From: Actinoplanes sp. N902-109
GTDB lineage: Bacteria; Actinomycetota; Actinomycetes; Mycobacteriales; Micromonosporaceae
Reading direction: 5' to 3'
Length of the DNA stretch: 64,000 nucleotides
NCBI RefSeq assembly: GCF_000389965.1
Contig: NC_021191.1
Location: forward strand, 4,775,501-4,839,500
This document shows, piece after piece, positions 8,292-17,748 of the stretch. The notes under the pieces are model-generated. The model saw only the letters and a list, made by a program, of their open reading frames with translations. It was not told where the DNA came from and ran no database searches. The translations under genes were made by a program, and so were the position numbers. Each line of letters begins with the position of its first letter. Within the stretch, counting starts at the first letter, position 1.

Positions 8292-9203
8292 TCAGCTCCG
8301 GCGCAGACGCGGGTCGATCAGCAGGTAGGCGAGGTCGGCTGCGGTGTTGAGCAGGACGTACGCCAGCGCCGACAGCACCACGACGGCCAGCACCACCGGC
8401 ATGTCCTTGCCGGTGACCGCCCGCAGGGTGACCTGGCCCAGCCCGGGCCGGCCGAACACCTGCTCGATGATCACCGCGCCGCCCAGCAGCACGCCGGCGA
8501 GCCAGCCGACCAGCGTGACCGCCGGCAGCAGGGCATGCCGCAGCGCATGCCGCACGAGCACCGCGCGCTCGCCCAGCCCCCGCGCCCGGGCGGTGACCGT
8601 GAACGGCTCGTCCAGCGCCCGGTCCAGCCCGTCGCGCAGCACCTGGGTGAGCACCCCCGCGATCGGCAGCGCCAGCGTCACCGCGGGCAGCACCAGCGCG
8701 GCGAACCCGTCGCCGCCGGACACCGGGAACAGCCCGAGCCGGAACGAGAACACGCTCAGCAGCACGATGCCGATCAGGAACGGCGGCGTGGAGACCAGCA
8801 CCAGCTCGGCCGGCGAGCTGACCCGCCGCGCCCAGGTCCGCCGGGTGGTCAGCGCCAGCACCAGCGCCAGGGCCACCCCGAGCCCGGCCGCGCTCAGCGC
8901 CAGCGTCACCGTCGGCAGCAGCTGCTCGCCGACCACGGCCCGGACCGGGCGGTGCAGCACGTACGAACGACCGAGATCACCGTGCAGCGCCCGCCACAGG
9001 TAGTCGAGATACTGCACCACCGCCGGCCGGTCGAGCCGCCACTCCTGCACGATCTGGGCCCGGATCAGCGGCGTGTCGGCACTCTCCCCGACGATGGTGT
9101 CCACGGTGCTGCCCGGCGCGGCGAGCAACGCCAGATAGGCGGCGGTGGCGGCGGCCCACAGCACGACCACCCCGGTGCCGGCCCGGCGCAGCACCGCCCT
9201 CAC
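8292..9203 (-). CDS. ABC importer permease, DppB-like
   Basis: A 303-residue membrane permease. The N-terminus (VVLWAAATAAYLALLAAPGS) is the first membrane segment, then a periplasmic region with VVQYLDYLWRALHGDLGRSY typical of DppB/OppB, and an EAA loop (TVTARARGLGERAVLVRHALRHALLPAVTL). It pairs with the DppC-like permease to form the channel. The GTG start at 9203 overlaps the stop of the solute-binding protein gene by GTGA, so expression is coupled. Confidence 0.9.
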   Translation of the reverse strand: MRAVLRRAGTGVVVLWAAATAAYLALLAAPGSTVDTIVGESADTPLIRAQIVQEWRLDRPAVVQYLDYLWRALHGDLGRSYVLHRPVRAVVGEQLLPTVTLALSAAGLGVALALVLALTTRRTWARRVSSPAELVLVSTPPFLIGIVLLSVFSFRLGLFPVSGGDGFAALVLPAVTLALPIAGVLTQVLRDGLDRALDEPFTVTARARGLGERAVLVRHALRHALLPAVTLVGWLAGVLLGGAVIIEQVFGRPGLGQVTLRAVTGKDMPVVLAVVVLSALAYVLLNTAADLAYLLIDPRLRRS

Positions 9204-10807
9204 CGGGCGAGCCAGACGGAATAGGCGCTGCCCGGCACGCCCGCGGCAGGTTCGAACCGCAGGCCGCCGACGCTCCTGCTCGCCGCGATCTGATCGGCCG
9301 GGGCGTACAGCGGCAACACCAGCGCGTCGTCGGCGACGACCTTCCGCTGCACCGCCGTGTACGCCGCCCGCCGCGCACTCGTGTCCGAGGTGGACACCGC
9401 GTCACTCAACAGCTTGTCCAGCCCGGCATCGTGCACGCCGGTGCGGTTGAGCGCGCCCTGCGAGGGCAGCAACAGGTTCAGCGCCGCCCCGGCGTCGGTG
9501 TCGGCCCGTGAGTTGTCGAACAGCTCGTACGCGCCGTCGTTGAGAGCCTGGGTCTGCGTACCCTGGTCGACGACGGCCACGTGCAGGTCGATGCCCGCGC
9601 TCTGCTTGACCGCGGCCTGGACCGTCTGGGCCAGCACGTCGCGGCGGTCCCGGACGAACGGCGCGGACTGCACCATCCGTACGGTGAGCCGCTTGCCGTT
9701 CTTGACCCGGAACCCCTGGGCGTCGCGGGCACTCCAACCGGCCGCGTCCAGCAACTGGTTCGCCTTCGCGGGGTCGTTGCCGTAGCTCCCCTCCAGAGCC
9801 TTGGCATAGAACGGGCTGGTCGGGCTGATCACGCTCCACGCCCGGGTGGCGGTCCCGCGATAGACGGCCTTGAGAACGGTGTCGACGTCCATCGAGTCCC
9901 GGAAGGCCTGCCGCACCCGCGCATCGTCGAACGGCGCGTGCGAGACGTTGAAGAAGTACGAGTACGCCGTACCGGAATTGAGGCCCTGGGCGAATGTCAG
10001 CCGCGCGTCGCCGGTGACGAGCGGCTGATCGGTGGCCGGCACCCCCTCGATGACCTGCACCTGCCCGGAGGTGAGCGCCCCGACCCGCACCGACGGTTCC
10101 TTGAGGAAGCGGTAGGTGACCTCGTCCAGGTACGCCTTGTGCGGCCCCCAGTAGCCGGGGTTGCGCCGGAAATGCACCTGCTGCCCCGCGGTGTAGCGGT
10201 CGAGCACGAACGGGCCGGTGCCGGCCAGCCCGGGGCCGCCCGCCTTGAGATCCTCGGCCTCCTTGAGCGACTTCGGCGAGACCACTGCCCCCTGCGGCGA
10301 TGCGATGAAGTCCAGGATCAGCACGTCCGGGCGGCTCAGCCGATAGACGACGGTGTGCGGGTCGGGCGTCTCGACACCCTTGAGGTTCCGCAACTGGATC
10401 GCCGCGACGGTGGGCGCGTACCCCGGCACCAGCAGCTGCTCCACATTGGCCCGCACCGCCGCCGAGTCGAGAACCGTCCCGTCGCTGAAACTCACCCCCG
10501 ACCGCAACGTGAAGGTGTACGACAACCCGTCCCGCGCCGCCGTGTACCCGGTGGCCAGCCAGGGCACCAGACCACCCCGGTCGTCGTGGGTGAGCAGCCC
10601 CTCGAACGTGTTCCACACCAGCAACCGGGCCTTGGCCTGCTGATACTGATGCGGGTTGAAGGTGATCGGCTCGGTCTCGACCCCCCAGGTGAGCGAGCCC
10701 CCGCTGACCGGCTGCCCCGCGGCCGCATCAGCACCCCCGCCGCCGGCCGAGCATCCCCCCAGCAGCAGCGCCCCCACCACCACAGAACTCCACCATCTCC
10801 TGAGCAC
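9200..10807 (-). CDS. Peptide-type ABC solute-binding lipoprotein (SBP family 5)
   Basis: A 535-residue extracytoplasmic binding protein. The signal peptide ends in a lipobox LLLGGC with the lipid-carrying Cys19. The mature part shows SBP family 5 features: GGSLTWGVETEPITFNPHQY, LATGYTAARDGLSYTFTLRSGVSFSDGT, and GTGPFVLDRYTAGQQVHFRRNPGYWG. It captures the substrate for the DppB/DppC/DppDF-like machinery downstream. The GTG start at 10807 has GGGAGA about nine bases upstream. The ligand cannot be predicted; no metabolic enzyme is encoded within the operon to hint at it. Confidence 0.92.
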   Translation of the reverse strand: MLRRWWSSVVVGALLLGGCSAGGGGADAAAGQPVSGGSLTWGVETEPITFNPHQYQQAKARLLVWNTFEGLLTHDDRGGLVPWLATGYTAARDGLSYTFTLRSGVSFSDGTVLDSAAVRANVEQLLVPGYAPTVAAIQLRNLKGVETPDPHTVVYRLSRPDVLILDFIASPQGAVVSPKSLKEAEDLKAGGPGLAGTGPFVLDRYTAGQQVHFRRNPGYWGPHKAYLDEVTYRFLKEPSVRVGALTSGQVQVIEGVPATDQPLVTGDARLTFAQGLNSGTAYSYFFNVSHAPFDDARVRQAFRDSMDVDTVLKAVYRGTATRAWSVISPTSPFYAKALEGSYGNDPAKANQLLDAAGWSARDAQGFRVKNGKRLTVRMVQSAPFVRDRRDVLAQTVQAAVKQSAGIDLHVAVVDQGTQTQALNDGAYELFDNSRADTDAGAALNLLLPSQGALNRTGVHDAGLDKLLSDAVSTSDTSARRAAYTAVQRKVVADDALVLPLYAPADQIAASRSVGGLRFEPAAGVPGSAYSVWLAR

Positions 10808-11006
10808 GAACCGAATCTCCCGTCGCAGTCAGGCGGCACCCGAAGTTGCACTCTGGGTGGAAGAGCCCCCTTCCGACACCCCCCTGTCAGCCACAGGACA
10901 CCCCACCGGTTCCGGTACGATCTTCACTCCATCGAGATCTGTCCATGTAACCATGACACCGTGCTGTTCGTCGTCGCCGTGATCACCGGCGGGAATCGCC
11001 GTCTGA

Positions 11007-11553
11007 GTGTCGTACCGGCTGCGGAACGGGAATGACCGGGTGCGGTTGCTGCACGGCCAAACAGAGGTAGACTCGCCCTACTCGGTGTCCATCGGCGTGG
11101 GCAACGACGGCCGGGTGGACGTCCCCGGGAGCGCCTACGACGCCCGTGCTGGCGCTGCGCGTTCGCAGCAAGCATGGCATCGCGCCCGTGCCGGCGGTAC
11201 AGGCGGCCGGCAGTGCGGTACACATCGGCCCCGGCATGCTGGCGGCCCGGCAGATCGTCATCATCGAAGCCATAACGGCCGGTAACCCGCGGTTCGAGCT
11301 GGAGTCGCCCGTGGTCGACGTGCCGGTGGCCGACAGTGCAGCCTTGAAAACCAGATATGACTTGTTCGAGCGGGTGTGGCGGATGGCCTGGTTGCTGGTC
11401 GCCGCCGTCGCGGTGATCCTGCCGGTGGTGTTGCGGGTTCCGGTGCATGCGGCGTGGCCGATCGTCCTGTTCGGTATCGCCTCGGCAGCGGCATCGCATG
11501 CGTGGGACTGGGCGGCGAAGCGGATGCTCGGTCGCCGCTTGGTCATCTCATGA
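11007..11553 (+). pseudogene. Frameshifted membrane protein gene of unknown function
   Basis: Two frames join into one recognisable actinobacterial protein. From GTG 11007 the first frame reads NDRVRLLHGQTEVDSPYSVS and ...RVDVPGSAYDA. Near 11143-11148 the sense moves to another frame: VLALRVRSKHGIAPVPAVQA, VGPG-like HIGPGMLAARQI, and two C-terminal membrane segments (WLLVAAVAVILPVVLRV and AAWPIVLFGIASAA). A single missing base would explain it. The N-terminal membrane helix usual in such proteins is also not seen, so the 5' end may be lost too. A sequencing error is the alternative. Confidence 0.6.
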
Positions 11554-11668
11554 TCCGGGGCACTGTGCGAGGGCGGCCGACGGGACCCGAGCCGTGGCTC
11601 GATCCGGCGGCGACGGCCCGCCGGACTCGTTGCCGCGCTGAGCCGGCGCGGCGTGCGAGGATGCGCGG

Positions 11669-12118
11669 GTGGATCCGGTGCGGGACGATCTTGTGGAGAC
11701 CTGGGAGCACGTGGGTGGCCGGCTTCTGCACCGGATGGCCGGCCTCACCGAGGCGGAGTGGCGCCGGCAGCCGGCCGCCGACGCCCGGCTGTCCCTGCGC
11801 TGGCGCCTCGACCACCTGGCCGAGGTCCTGTGGGCCGAGCGCAACACCGTCTGGCTCGGCACCGGCATCGCTGGGGCGCCGGGCCCGCCCGCCACGAGCG
11901 CCGGCGAGGCCGTGGACCGTGTCCGCCGGGGTCTCGCCCACGTCACCGGCATGGTGCGGGAGCTGACCGATCCGGGCCTGCTCGCGCCGGTCGGGGCCGC
12001 CGCTGGTGGCTATGCGGCGGCCACCCGGTTGTCGTTCGTCCTGCACCTGCTCGACGAGTTCATCCACCACAGCGCCGAGGCCGCCCTGTTGCGCGACCTC
12101 TGTCCGGGGATTCGATAG
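11669..12118 (+). CDS. DinB-like domain protein
   Basis: A 149-residue protein of the DinB/YfiT four-helix family: LVETWEHVGGRLLHRMAGLTEAEWRR at the start, SLRWRLDHLAEVLWAERN in the second helix and LHLLDEFIHHSAEAALLRDL near the end. The conserved histidines (H41-type in the RLDHL helix; H-H in DEFIHH) could bind a metal. Family members include thiol transferases for mycothiol and many uncharacterised proteins. The GTG at 11669 begins the natural domain; no strong ribosome binding site is visible. Confidence 0.75.
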   Translation: MDPVRDDLVETWEHVGGRLLHRMAGLTEAEWRRQPAADARLSLRWRLDHLAEVLWAERNTVWLGTGIAGAPGPPATSAGEAVDRVRRGLAHVTGMVRELTDPGLLAPVGAAAGGYAAATRLSFVLHLLDEFIHHSAEAALLRDLCPGIR

Positions 12119-12171
12119 CCGCCGGTGCGGGCCTGCTCGACCGGCGCTGCCGGTCCGGCCCCCACGGTGAC

Positions 12172-12216
12172 CCGAGGCCCCGGACGCCGAGGCCCCGGGC
12201 GCCGAGGCACTGGGAC
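12172..12216. repeat. Short tandem repeat, 15-bp unit
   Basis: CCGAGGCCCCGGACG is repeated as CCGAGGCCCCGGGCG and then a degenerate third copy beginning CCGAGGCACTGGG. It lies in the 168-bp gap between the DinB-like gene and the DUF574 methyltransferase gene, which are convergent. No hairpin with a convincing stem is obvious in this gap. Confidence 0.6.
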
Positions 12217-12286
12217 GGGACGGCGTGCGGACGCAGCGCCGGCCGGGAGCGGGAGCGCGAGCCCGCCGGGCGAGGGACCGGGATGG

Positions 12287-13093
12287 TCAGCCGATCCGGC
12301 CGACGCCGCCGAACAGGTAGACCTCGGGCTCGTCGGCATCCGGGTCGGGACGCCAGCGCGAGCACGTCACGACGCCGGGCTCCAGCAGGTCGAGGCCGTC
12401 GAAGAAGCGTTCCAGCTCGACCTTGGTGCGGGCCCGGATCGGGGTGCCGCCGCGTTCGGTGGTCTCGCGCATGACGCGGAGCATCGGTTCGCCGTGGATC
12501 TCGGCGGTGGAGTGGGTGAGCACCAGGTAGCTGCCGGCCGGCAGGGCCCGCACCAGCTGGGCGACCGCGTCGTAGGCCACGTCGTCGTCCATGATGTGGT
12601 TGAGGACGCCGAGCAGCATCAGGGCGATCGGCTGGGTGACGTCGAGCGTCTCGCGGGCGGCCGCGAGGACCTTGTCCGGCTCGCGCAGGTCGGCCTCGAC
12701 GTAGTTGCAGGCGCCCTCGGACGAGCTGGACAGCAGCGCCCGGGCGTGCGCCATCACCAGGGGGTCGTTGTCGATGTAGAGGATCCGGCTGTGCGGGTCG
12801 AGGGCCTGCGCCACCTCGTGGGTGTTGTCCGCCGTGGGCAGCCCGGTGCCGACGTCGAGGAACTGCCGGACACCGGCCTGCTCGACCAGGAAGGCGACGA
12901 CGCGCTTGAGGAACGCCCGCTCGGCTCGCGCGCCGATGGGGATGTCGGGGATGTGCGCGATCACGTCGTCGCCGGCGGCCCGGTCGGCTTCGAAGTTGTC
13001 CTTGCCGCCGAGCCAGTAGTTCCAGATCCGCGCGGAGTGCGGCACCGTCGTGTCCAGTTTGGATTCCTCGGGCAACGCCCGCTCGTCGGTCAT
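12287..13093 (-). CDS. DUF574 family SAM-dependent methyltransferase
   Basis: A 268-residue protein of the actinobacterial DUF574 (S-adenosyl methyltransferase) family. The signatures are all present: SARIWNYWLGGKDNFEADRA, QFLDVGTGLPTADNTHEVAQ, RILYIDNDPLVMAHARALL, MLLGVLNHI and the C-terminal SRWRPD. Family members occur in many copies in Streptomyces and Micromonosporaceae; the substrates are unknown. It lies downstream of the betaine operon on the same strand with a 54-bp gap, and it has its own plausible start at 13093, so it may be independent. Confidence 0.92.
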   Translation of the reverse strand: MTDERALPEESKLDTTVPHSARIWNYWLGGKDNFEADRAAGDDVIAHIPDIPIGARAERAFLKRVVAFLVEQAGVRQFLDVGTGLPTADNTHEVAQALDPHSRILYIDNDPLVMAHARALLSSSSEGACNYVEADLREPDKVLAAARETLDVTQPIALMLLGVLNHIMDDDVAYDAVAQLVRALPAGSYLVLTHSTAEIHGEPMLRVMRETTERGGTPIRARTKVELERFFDGLDLLEPGVVTCSRWRPDPDADEPEVYLFGGVGRIG

Positions 13094-13147
13094 GGAGGCA
13101 TTCTTGCGCGCGGTGGGGGCGGTTGCGCAAGTCCGCTGGTGGTCCGC

Positions 13148-14248
13148 TCAGCCGAGGCGGGCCCGGACCCAGTCGTGGAAGGCGGCGATGTGGTGCTCGC
13201 TGGGCACGAGGACGCCACCGGCGGTCCAGGCGCGCGAGGACATGCCGGGCTGGCAGGCCTCGCAGGCGGCGAAGTCCTGCCGGTTGACCCGGTCGAACAG
13301 CTCGACCGAGCGGCTCAGGTCGGTGCCGGCGGCGACCACCTGGGGCAGGTACAGCCAGTCGCACTCCACGACGGTGCGGTCGGCGGCCTCGGGGTACATC
13401 CGGTGCACGATGACGTGGTCGGGCACCAGGTTGACGAAGACCTGCGGCTTGATGGTGACGGCGAAGTAGCGGCGGTCCTGCTCGGCGGTGAGACCGGCGA
13501 TGGTGGTCACGCCGGGGCTGCCGTCGACCGTGAAACCCTCGACGCCGGGGCCGAACTCGGCGCCGTGGCCGACGTAGTACTGGGCCGCGTAGCCACCGGC
13601 GAACTCGGGCAGGACGTGCACCAGCTCCGGGTGGATGGTCGAGCAGTGGTAGCACTCCATGAAGTTCTCGATGATCAGCTTCCAGTTGGCCCGGACGTCG
13701 TACCGGATGCTGCGGCCGACCGCGAGGTCCTCGATGCCGTAGCGGGTCAGCGGGGTCAGCGAGCCGAGCCGTTCGACCACCGCGCCCTCGACGGTGTCGG
13801 CGAAGCTGGGCGGGTCGGCGGCCAGGCAGATCCAGACATAGCCCAGCCATTCCCGTACGTGCACCGCGCGCAACCCGTACTCGACGCGATCGATGTCCGG
13901 CATCCTCACCAGGTTGGGCGCCGCGACCAGCGTGCCGTCGAGGTCGTACGACCAGGCGTGGTACATGCACCGGAAGGTTCGTTTCACCGTGCCCTCCGTC
14001 GCGGGGCACAGCCGGGCCCCACGATGGCGGCACACGTTGAGGAAGGCGCGGGCGGCTCCGGCGCTGTTGCGGGTGAGCAGCACGGATTCGCCCGCTACCT
14101 GCACCGTACGGAAGGCACCGGGGTCGGCGATGTCGGAGCCGCGGACCGCGCAGAACCACATCGCGGCGAACACCCGTTCCTGCTCGACGGCGAACAGCCC
14201 GGGGTCTGTGTAGTAGCGGCCGGGCAGGGTGGGCAGCAGGCTCGACAT
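13148..14248 (-). CDS. gbcA: Rieske-type glycine betaine demethylating oxygenase (GbcA-like)
   Basis: A 366-residue aromatic-ring-hydroxylating-type oxygenase. The Rieske [2Fe-2S] ligands are C73, H75 (NVCRHRG) and C94, H97 (CMYHAW). The mononuclear iron ligands are in NFMECYHCSTIH (H201, H206). The size and motif pattern resemble GbcA/stachydrine demethylase, which turns glycine betaine into dimethylglycine. It is the last gene of the betaine operon and its ATG overlaps the sarcosine oxidase TGA. The partner reductase (GbcB) is not in the window. A related demethylase acting on another quaternary amine is the main alternative. Confidence 0.85.
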   Translation of the reverse strand: MSSLLPTLPGRYYTDPGLFAVEQERVFAAMWFCAVRGSDIADPGAFRTVQVAGESVLLTRNSAGAARAFLNVCRHRGARLCPATEGTVKRTFRCMYHAWSYDLDGTLVAAPNLVRMPDIDRVEYGLRAVHVREWLGYVWICLAADPPSFADTVEGAVVERLGSLTPLTRYGIEDLAVGRSIRYDVRANWKLIIENFMECYHCSTIHPELVHVLPEFAGGYAAQYYVGHGAEFGPGVEGFTVDGSPGVTTIAGLTAEQDRRYFAVTIKPQVFVNLVPDHVIVHRMYPEAADRTVVECDWLYLPQVVAAGTDLSRSVELFDRVNRQDFAACEACQPGMSSRAWTAGGVLVPSEHHIAAFHDWVRARLG

Positions 14249-15396
14249 CAGCTCACTTCCTCGAAGCGGTGCGGGTCGAACAGGGCGATCGGGTGCGCGG
14301 TGGTGCCGGTGGTGGCCAGGTCGGCCAGGATCTCGCCGACGACCGGGACGAACTTGAAGCCGTGCCCGGAGAAGCCGCACGCCACCGTGACCCGCTCGTG
14401 CGCGGGGTGCGGCGCGATGATGAAGTGCTCGTCCGGGCTGTTGGTGTACAGGCAGGTCTTGGCACGCAGGAAGGTGCCGGGCATGCCGGGGAAGTGCTGT
14501 CCGGCGCGGGCCGCCATGGCCTGGATCTCGTCCTCGTGCACCTCGCGGTCGATGGTCTCCGCGGTGGTGGGCGCGCCGCCCCGGAAGAACGCGATCTTCG
14601 TGCCGCCGGCCGGGCCGTCGATCGCCGGGAAGCCGTACACCTGGCTGCCGGTACGGTCCTCCCAGATGTAGATCGGGAAGCGCTCGGGCCGGAAGGCGTC
14701 GATGCCGGCGGCCGGCTGGAACCAGTACTGCACCTGACGCTCCACCAGGAACGGCACACCGAGGTCGGCCAGCAGCCGCGGCGCCCACGGCCCGGGGGTG
14801 ATCACCAGGTGCCCGGCGGTGTAGCTGCCCGCCCCGGTGTGCACCCGCACGCCGCCGTCGCCGGTCGGCTCCCAGCTGGTCATCGGCTCGGTGAAGTGCA
14901 GGTCGGCACCGGCCTTGGCGGCCAGCTCGAGGTGCGCGCCGACAGTCTCCTCGGGGCGGACGAACCCGGCCTTGGCCTCGTACAGGGCGATCTCGTCGGG
15001 CTCCGGCGCCATGACCGGCCAGCGTCGGCGCAGCTCGGCGGCGTCGAGCAGCTCGTGCGGCAACCCCCACTGCCGGGCGCTGTGCAGGCTGCCCGCGACC
15101 GGCTGGCTGTCCGGCAGGCCCACCATGACCCCGCCGGTCAGGCTGATCACGTCCCGGCCGGAGTCGTGCGCCAGGCCCTCCCAGAGCTCGTACGCCCGCA
15201 GCAGCAACGGCACGTAGCCGGCGCCCTCGAAGTACGACTGCCGGATGATCCGCGAGCCGCCGTGGCTGGCCCCGCGGTCGTGGGCCGGTCCGAACTTCTC
15301 CAGCCCGAGCACCCGCTGCCCGCGCGCCGCGAGATGCCGGGCGGCCGCACTGCCCATGCCGCCGAGGCCCACCACGATGACGTCGTACGTTGCCAC
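14248..15396 (-). CDS. Monomeric sarcosine oxidase-like FAD enzyme
   Basis: A 382-residue flavoprotein. It has the FAD-binding GLGGMGSAAARHLA at residues 10-23, the family motif ASHGGSRIIRQSYFE and, near the end, KTCLYTNSPDEHF, in which C315 matches the cysteine that carries covalent flavin in monomeric sarcosine oxidases. The enzyme would oxidise sarcosine to glycine, formaldehyde and hydrogen peroxide. It sits between the dimethylglycine oxidase and the betaine demethylase, the correct place for the final demethylation. N-methyltryptophan oxidase is a close relative, but the context favours sarcosine. Confidence 0.88.
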   Translation of the reverse strand: MATYDVIVVGLGGMGSAAARHLAARGQRVLGLEKFGPAHDRGASHGGSRIIRQSYFEGAGYVPLLLRAYELWEGLAHDSGRDVISLTGGVMVGLPDSQPVAGSLHSARQWGLPHELLDAAELRRRWPVMAPEPDEIALYEAKAGFVRPEETVGAHLELAAKAGADLHFTEPMTSWEPTGDGGVRVHTGAGSYTAGHLVITPGPWAPRLLADLGVPFLVERQVQYWFQPAAGIDAFRPERFPIYIWEDRTGSQVYGFPAIDGPAGGTKIAFFRGGAPTTAETIDREVHEDEIQAMAARAGQHFPGMPGTFLRAKTCLYTNSPDEHFIIAPHPAHERVTVACGFSGHGFKFVPVVGEILADLATTGTTAHPIALFDPHRFEEVS

Positions 15397-15408
15397 CTTG
15401 CCTGACTC

Positions 15409-17748
15409 CTATCGCCGGATGCGCTCCTGACCGGGGTCGACCAGCGGTTCGCTCACCACGGTGGCGTCGAGCAGCCGGTCGAAACAGCCGATCTGGACGG
15501 TCGTGCCGGGCGCGGACACCACAGCGGGTAGCCAGGCGTACGCGATCGGTGCATCAACGGTGTGCCCGTACGCCGCGCTTGTCACGTATCCGAGGGGTTT
15601 GCCGTCCACGAGGACCGGTTCTTTGCCCATGGGTACGCAGCCCTTGCCGGTGAGCCGCAGACAGCTGAGCCGGCGCTGCGGCGGGGGCCGGTCGGCCAGC
15701 GCGGCGCGGCCGAGGAAGTCGCCCTTGTCCAGCCGCACGGCGAAGCCCAGGCCCGCCTCGTACGGATCGTCCTCGGCGGTCATGTCCACGCCCCAGGACC
15801 GGTAGCCCTTCTCCAGCCGCAGGCTGGTGAACGCCGCCCGCCCGGCGGCGACCAGGCCGTGCGGGGATCCGGCCGCCCACAGCGTGTCCCACAACCGGCG
15901 GCCGAGGTCGGCCCGGGTGTAGATCTCCCAGCCCAGCTCGCCGACGTAGGACACCCGCAGCATGGTGACCGGCACGTCGCCGAGGTGCCCCTCGCGGGCA
16001 CGGAAGTAGCCGAAGCCCTCGTGCGACACGTCCAGGTCGGCCAGCGGTGCCACCAGGTCGCGGGCGCGCGGCCCCCACACGCCGACCCCGCAGGTGCCGC
16101 CGGTGACATCGCGCACGGTGACGCCGGGCGGACGGTGCCGCAGCAGCCAGGCCAGGTCCTGCGGCCCGTTCACCCCGATCTGGAAGCGGTCCTCGGCCAG
16201 CCGGGCCACGGTGATGTCGCTGCGGATGCCCCCGGCCGCGTCCAGCAGCAGGGTGTAGACCACCGTGCCGACCGGCTTGTCCACGTCGTTGCTGGTCAGC
16301 CGTTGCAGGAAGGAGACCGGGCCGAGCACCTCCAGGCGCATCAGCGGGGTCATGTCGTACATCGCCACCCGTTCGCGGGTCGCGGCGGCCTCCCCGGCGG
16401 CGATCGGGGACCAGTGCCGGGCCGACCATTCGTCGCGCGGCTCGCCGGTGCGGGCCGGGGCGGCGTTGGTGCCGTACCAGAGCGGGCGCTCCCACCCGGC
16501 GGCCTCGCCGAACACCGCGCCCAGCGCCACCTGCCGCTCGTAGAACGGGCTGACCCGCAGCCCGCGCACCGACGGCGGGTCCAGCGGGTGCACGATGTCG
16601 TACACCTCGACGAAGCTGCGGATCGAGCGTTCCCGCACGTACGAGCCGGACAGCTGGGCCGGGTCGAAGCGGTTCAGGTCGCACTCGTGCAGGTCGGTGC
16701 GCGGGCGCCCGTCGACCAGCCACTCCGCCAGGGCCTGGGCGGCCCCGGCCGAGTGGGTGACCCAGACCGCCTCGGCGGTCCAGAAGCCGCGCAGCTGCGG
16801 GGCCTCACCGAGCAGCGGGAAGCCGTCCGGGGTGAACGAGAAGACCCCGTTGATGCCGTGCTCGACCCGGGCGCCTCCCAGCACCGGGAGCAGCTCGGCG
16901 GCGGCGCGCCAGGACTCGGCGAAGTCGGCCGGGGTGAACGGCAGGATCGAGCCGGTCACCGTGGCCGGGTCGACCGGCATCGGGCGGTGCAGGTAGGAGC
17001 CGATGCCGAGGTGGTCGCCGTGCGAGCGGAAGTACAGGTCGCGGTCCTGGTGGCGGAGGATGGTGGCCGGGGGTGCGGCGATCGCGCTGCTGCGGGCGTA
17101 CTGATGGGCCATGGGCAGCAGCGGGACCGGCACCCCGGCCAGGTCCCCGACGAGGGGTCCCCAGAAGCCCGCGCAGCTGACCACGGTGTCCGCCGCGATC
17201 CGGCCGTGCGTGGTGTGCACGCCGGTGACCCGCCCGCCGGCCTGCTCGACCGCGACGACCTTGTGGTCGCCGAGGAACGTGGCACCGCGCCCGGCGGCCA
17301 GCCGGGCCTGGACCGCGCAGGCGGCCCGGGCATCGGCCAGGCCGTCGCCGCCGACGTACAGCCCGCCGAGGACGTCCTCGCCCAGCAGCGGGTAGCGCTC
17401 CCGGGTGGCCGCCGCGTCCAGCAGGGTGGCGTCGACCCCCCAGGACGTGGCGAAGCCGTGCCGGCGGTGCAGCTCGCGCAGCCGGGCCGCGGTGGTGGCG
17501 ACCTCCAGGCTGCCGACCGCGTCGAAACAGCCCAGCTCGGTGTACTTGGCCACGGAGTAGCGGGCGAACGCGGTCAGGGTGCGCGACGGGTTGGTCTGGA
17601 ACACCAGGCCGGGTGCGTGGAAGCTGGACCCGCCGGTGTCGGTCAGCGGCCCCTGGTCGAGCACGGTCACGTCGGTGCAGCCGCGCCGGGTCAGCTCGTC
17701 GGCCAGGGCGCAGCCGACGATGCCCGCGCCGATGATGACGACCTTCAT
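15409..17748 (-). CDS. Dimethylglycine oxidase-like fusion: FAD oxidoreductase plus GcvT-type folate domain
   Basis: A 779-residue two-part enzyme. The N-terminal half begins with a dinucleotide fold (KVVIIGAGIVGCALADEL) and continues as a DAO-type FAD domain. The C-terminal half (from about residue 410) is a GcvT/aminomethyltransferase domain (RVAMYDMTPLMRLEVLGPVSFLQRL, FTSLRLEKGYRSWGVDMTAEDDPYEAGLGF). This is the plan of dimethylglycine oxidase, which demethylates dimethylglycine to sarcosine and hands the one-carbon unit to tetrahydrofolate. ATG 17748 overlaps the last base of the binding-protein stop; a GTG directly before it is also possible. Confidence 0.9.
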   Translation of the reverse strand: MKVVIIGAGIVGCALADELTRRGCTDVTVLDQGPLTDTGGSSFHAPGLVFQTNPSRTLTAFARYSVAKYTELGCFDAVGSLEVATTAARLRELHRRHGFATSWGVDATLLDAAATRERYPLLGEDVLGGLYVGGDGLADARAACAVQARLAAGRGATFLGDHKVVAVEQAGGRVTGVHTTHGRIAADTVVSCAGFWGPLVGDLAGVPVPLLPMAHQYARSSAIAAPPATILRHQDRDLYFRSHGDHLGIGSYLHRPMPVDPATVTGSILPFTPADFAESWRAAAELLPVLGGARVEHGINGVFSFTPDGFPLLGEAPQLRGFWTAEAVWVTHSAGAAQALAEWLVDGRPRTDLHECDLNRFDPAQLSGSYVRERSIRSFVEVYDIVHPLDPPSVRGLRVSPFYERQVALGAVFGEAAGWERPLWYGTNAAPARTGEPRDEWSARHWSPIAAGEAAATRERVAMYDMTPLMRLEVLGPVSFLQRLTSNDVDKPVGTVVYTLLLDAAGGIRSDITVARLAEDRFQIGVNGPQDLAWLLRHRPPGVTVRDVTGGTCGVGVWGPRARDLVAPLADLDVSHEGFGYFRAREGHLGDVPVTMLRVSYVGELGWEIYTRADLGRRLWDTLWAAGSPHGLVAAGRAAFTSLRLEKGYRSWGVDMTAEDDPYEAGLGFAVRLDKGDFLGRAALADRPPPQRRLSCLRLTGKGCVPMGKEPVLVDGKPLGYVTSAAYGHTVDAPIAYAWLPAVVSAPGTTVQIGCFDRLLDATVVSEPLVDPGQERIRR

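Noticed and set aside
12125..14671. An 848-codon open frame on the plus strand opposite the methyltransferase, Rieske and sarcosine oxidase genes
   Set aside because: Its product is Gly/Val/Asp/Arg-rich without domains, and it exists only because GC-rich coding DNA leaves few stops on the opposite strand. The minus-strand genes carry full family motifs.
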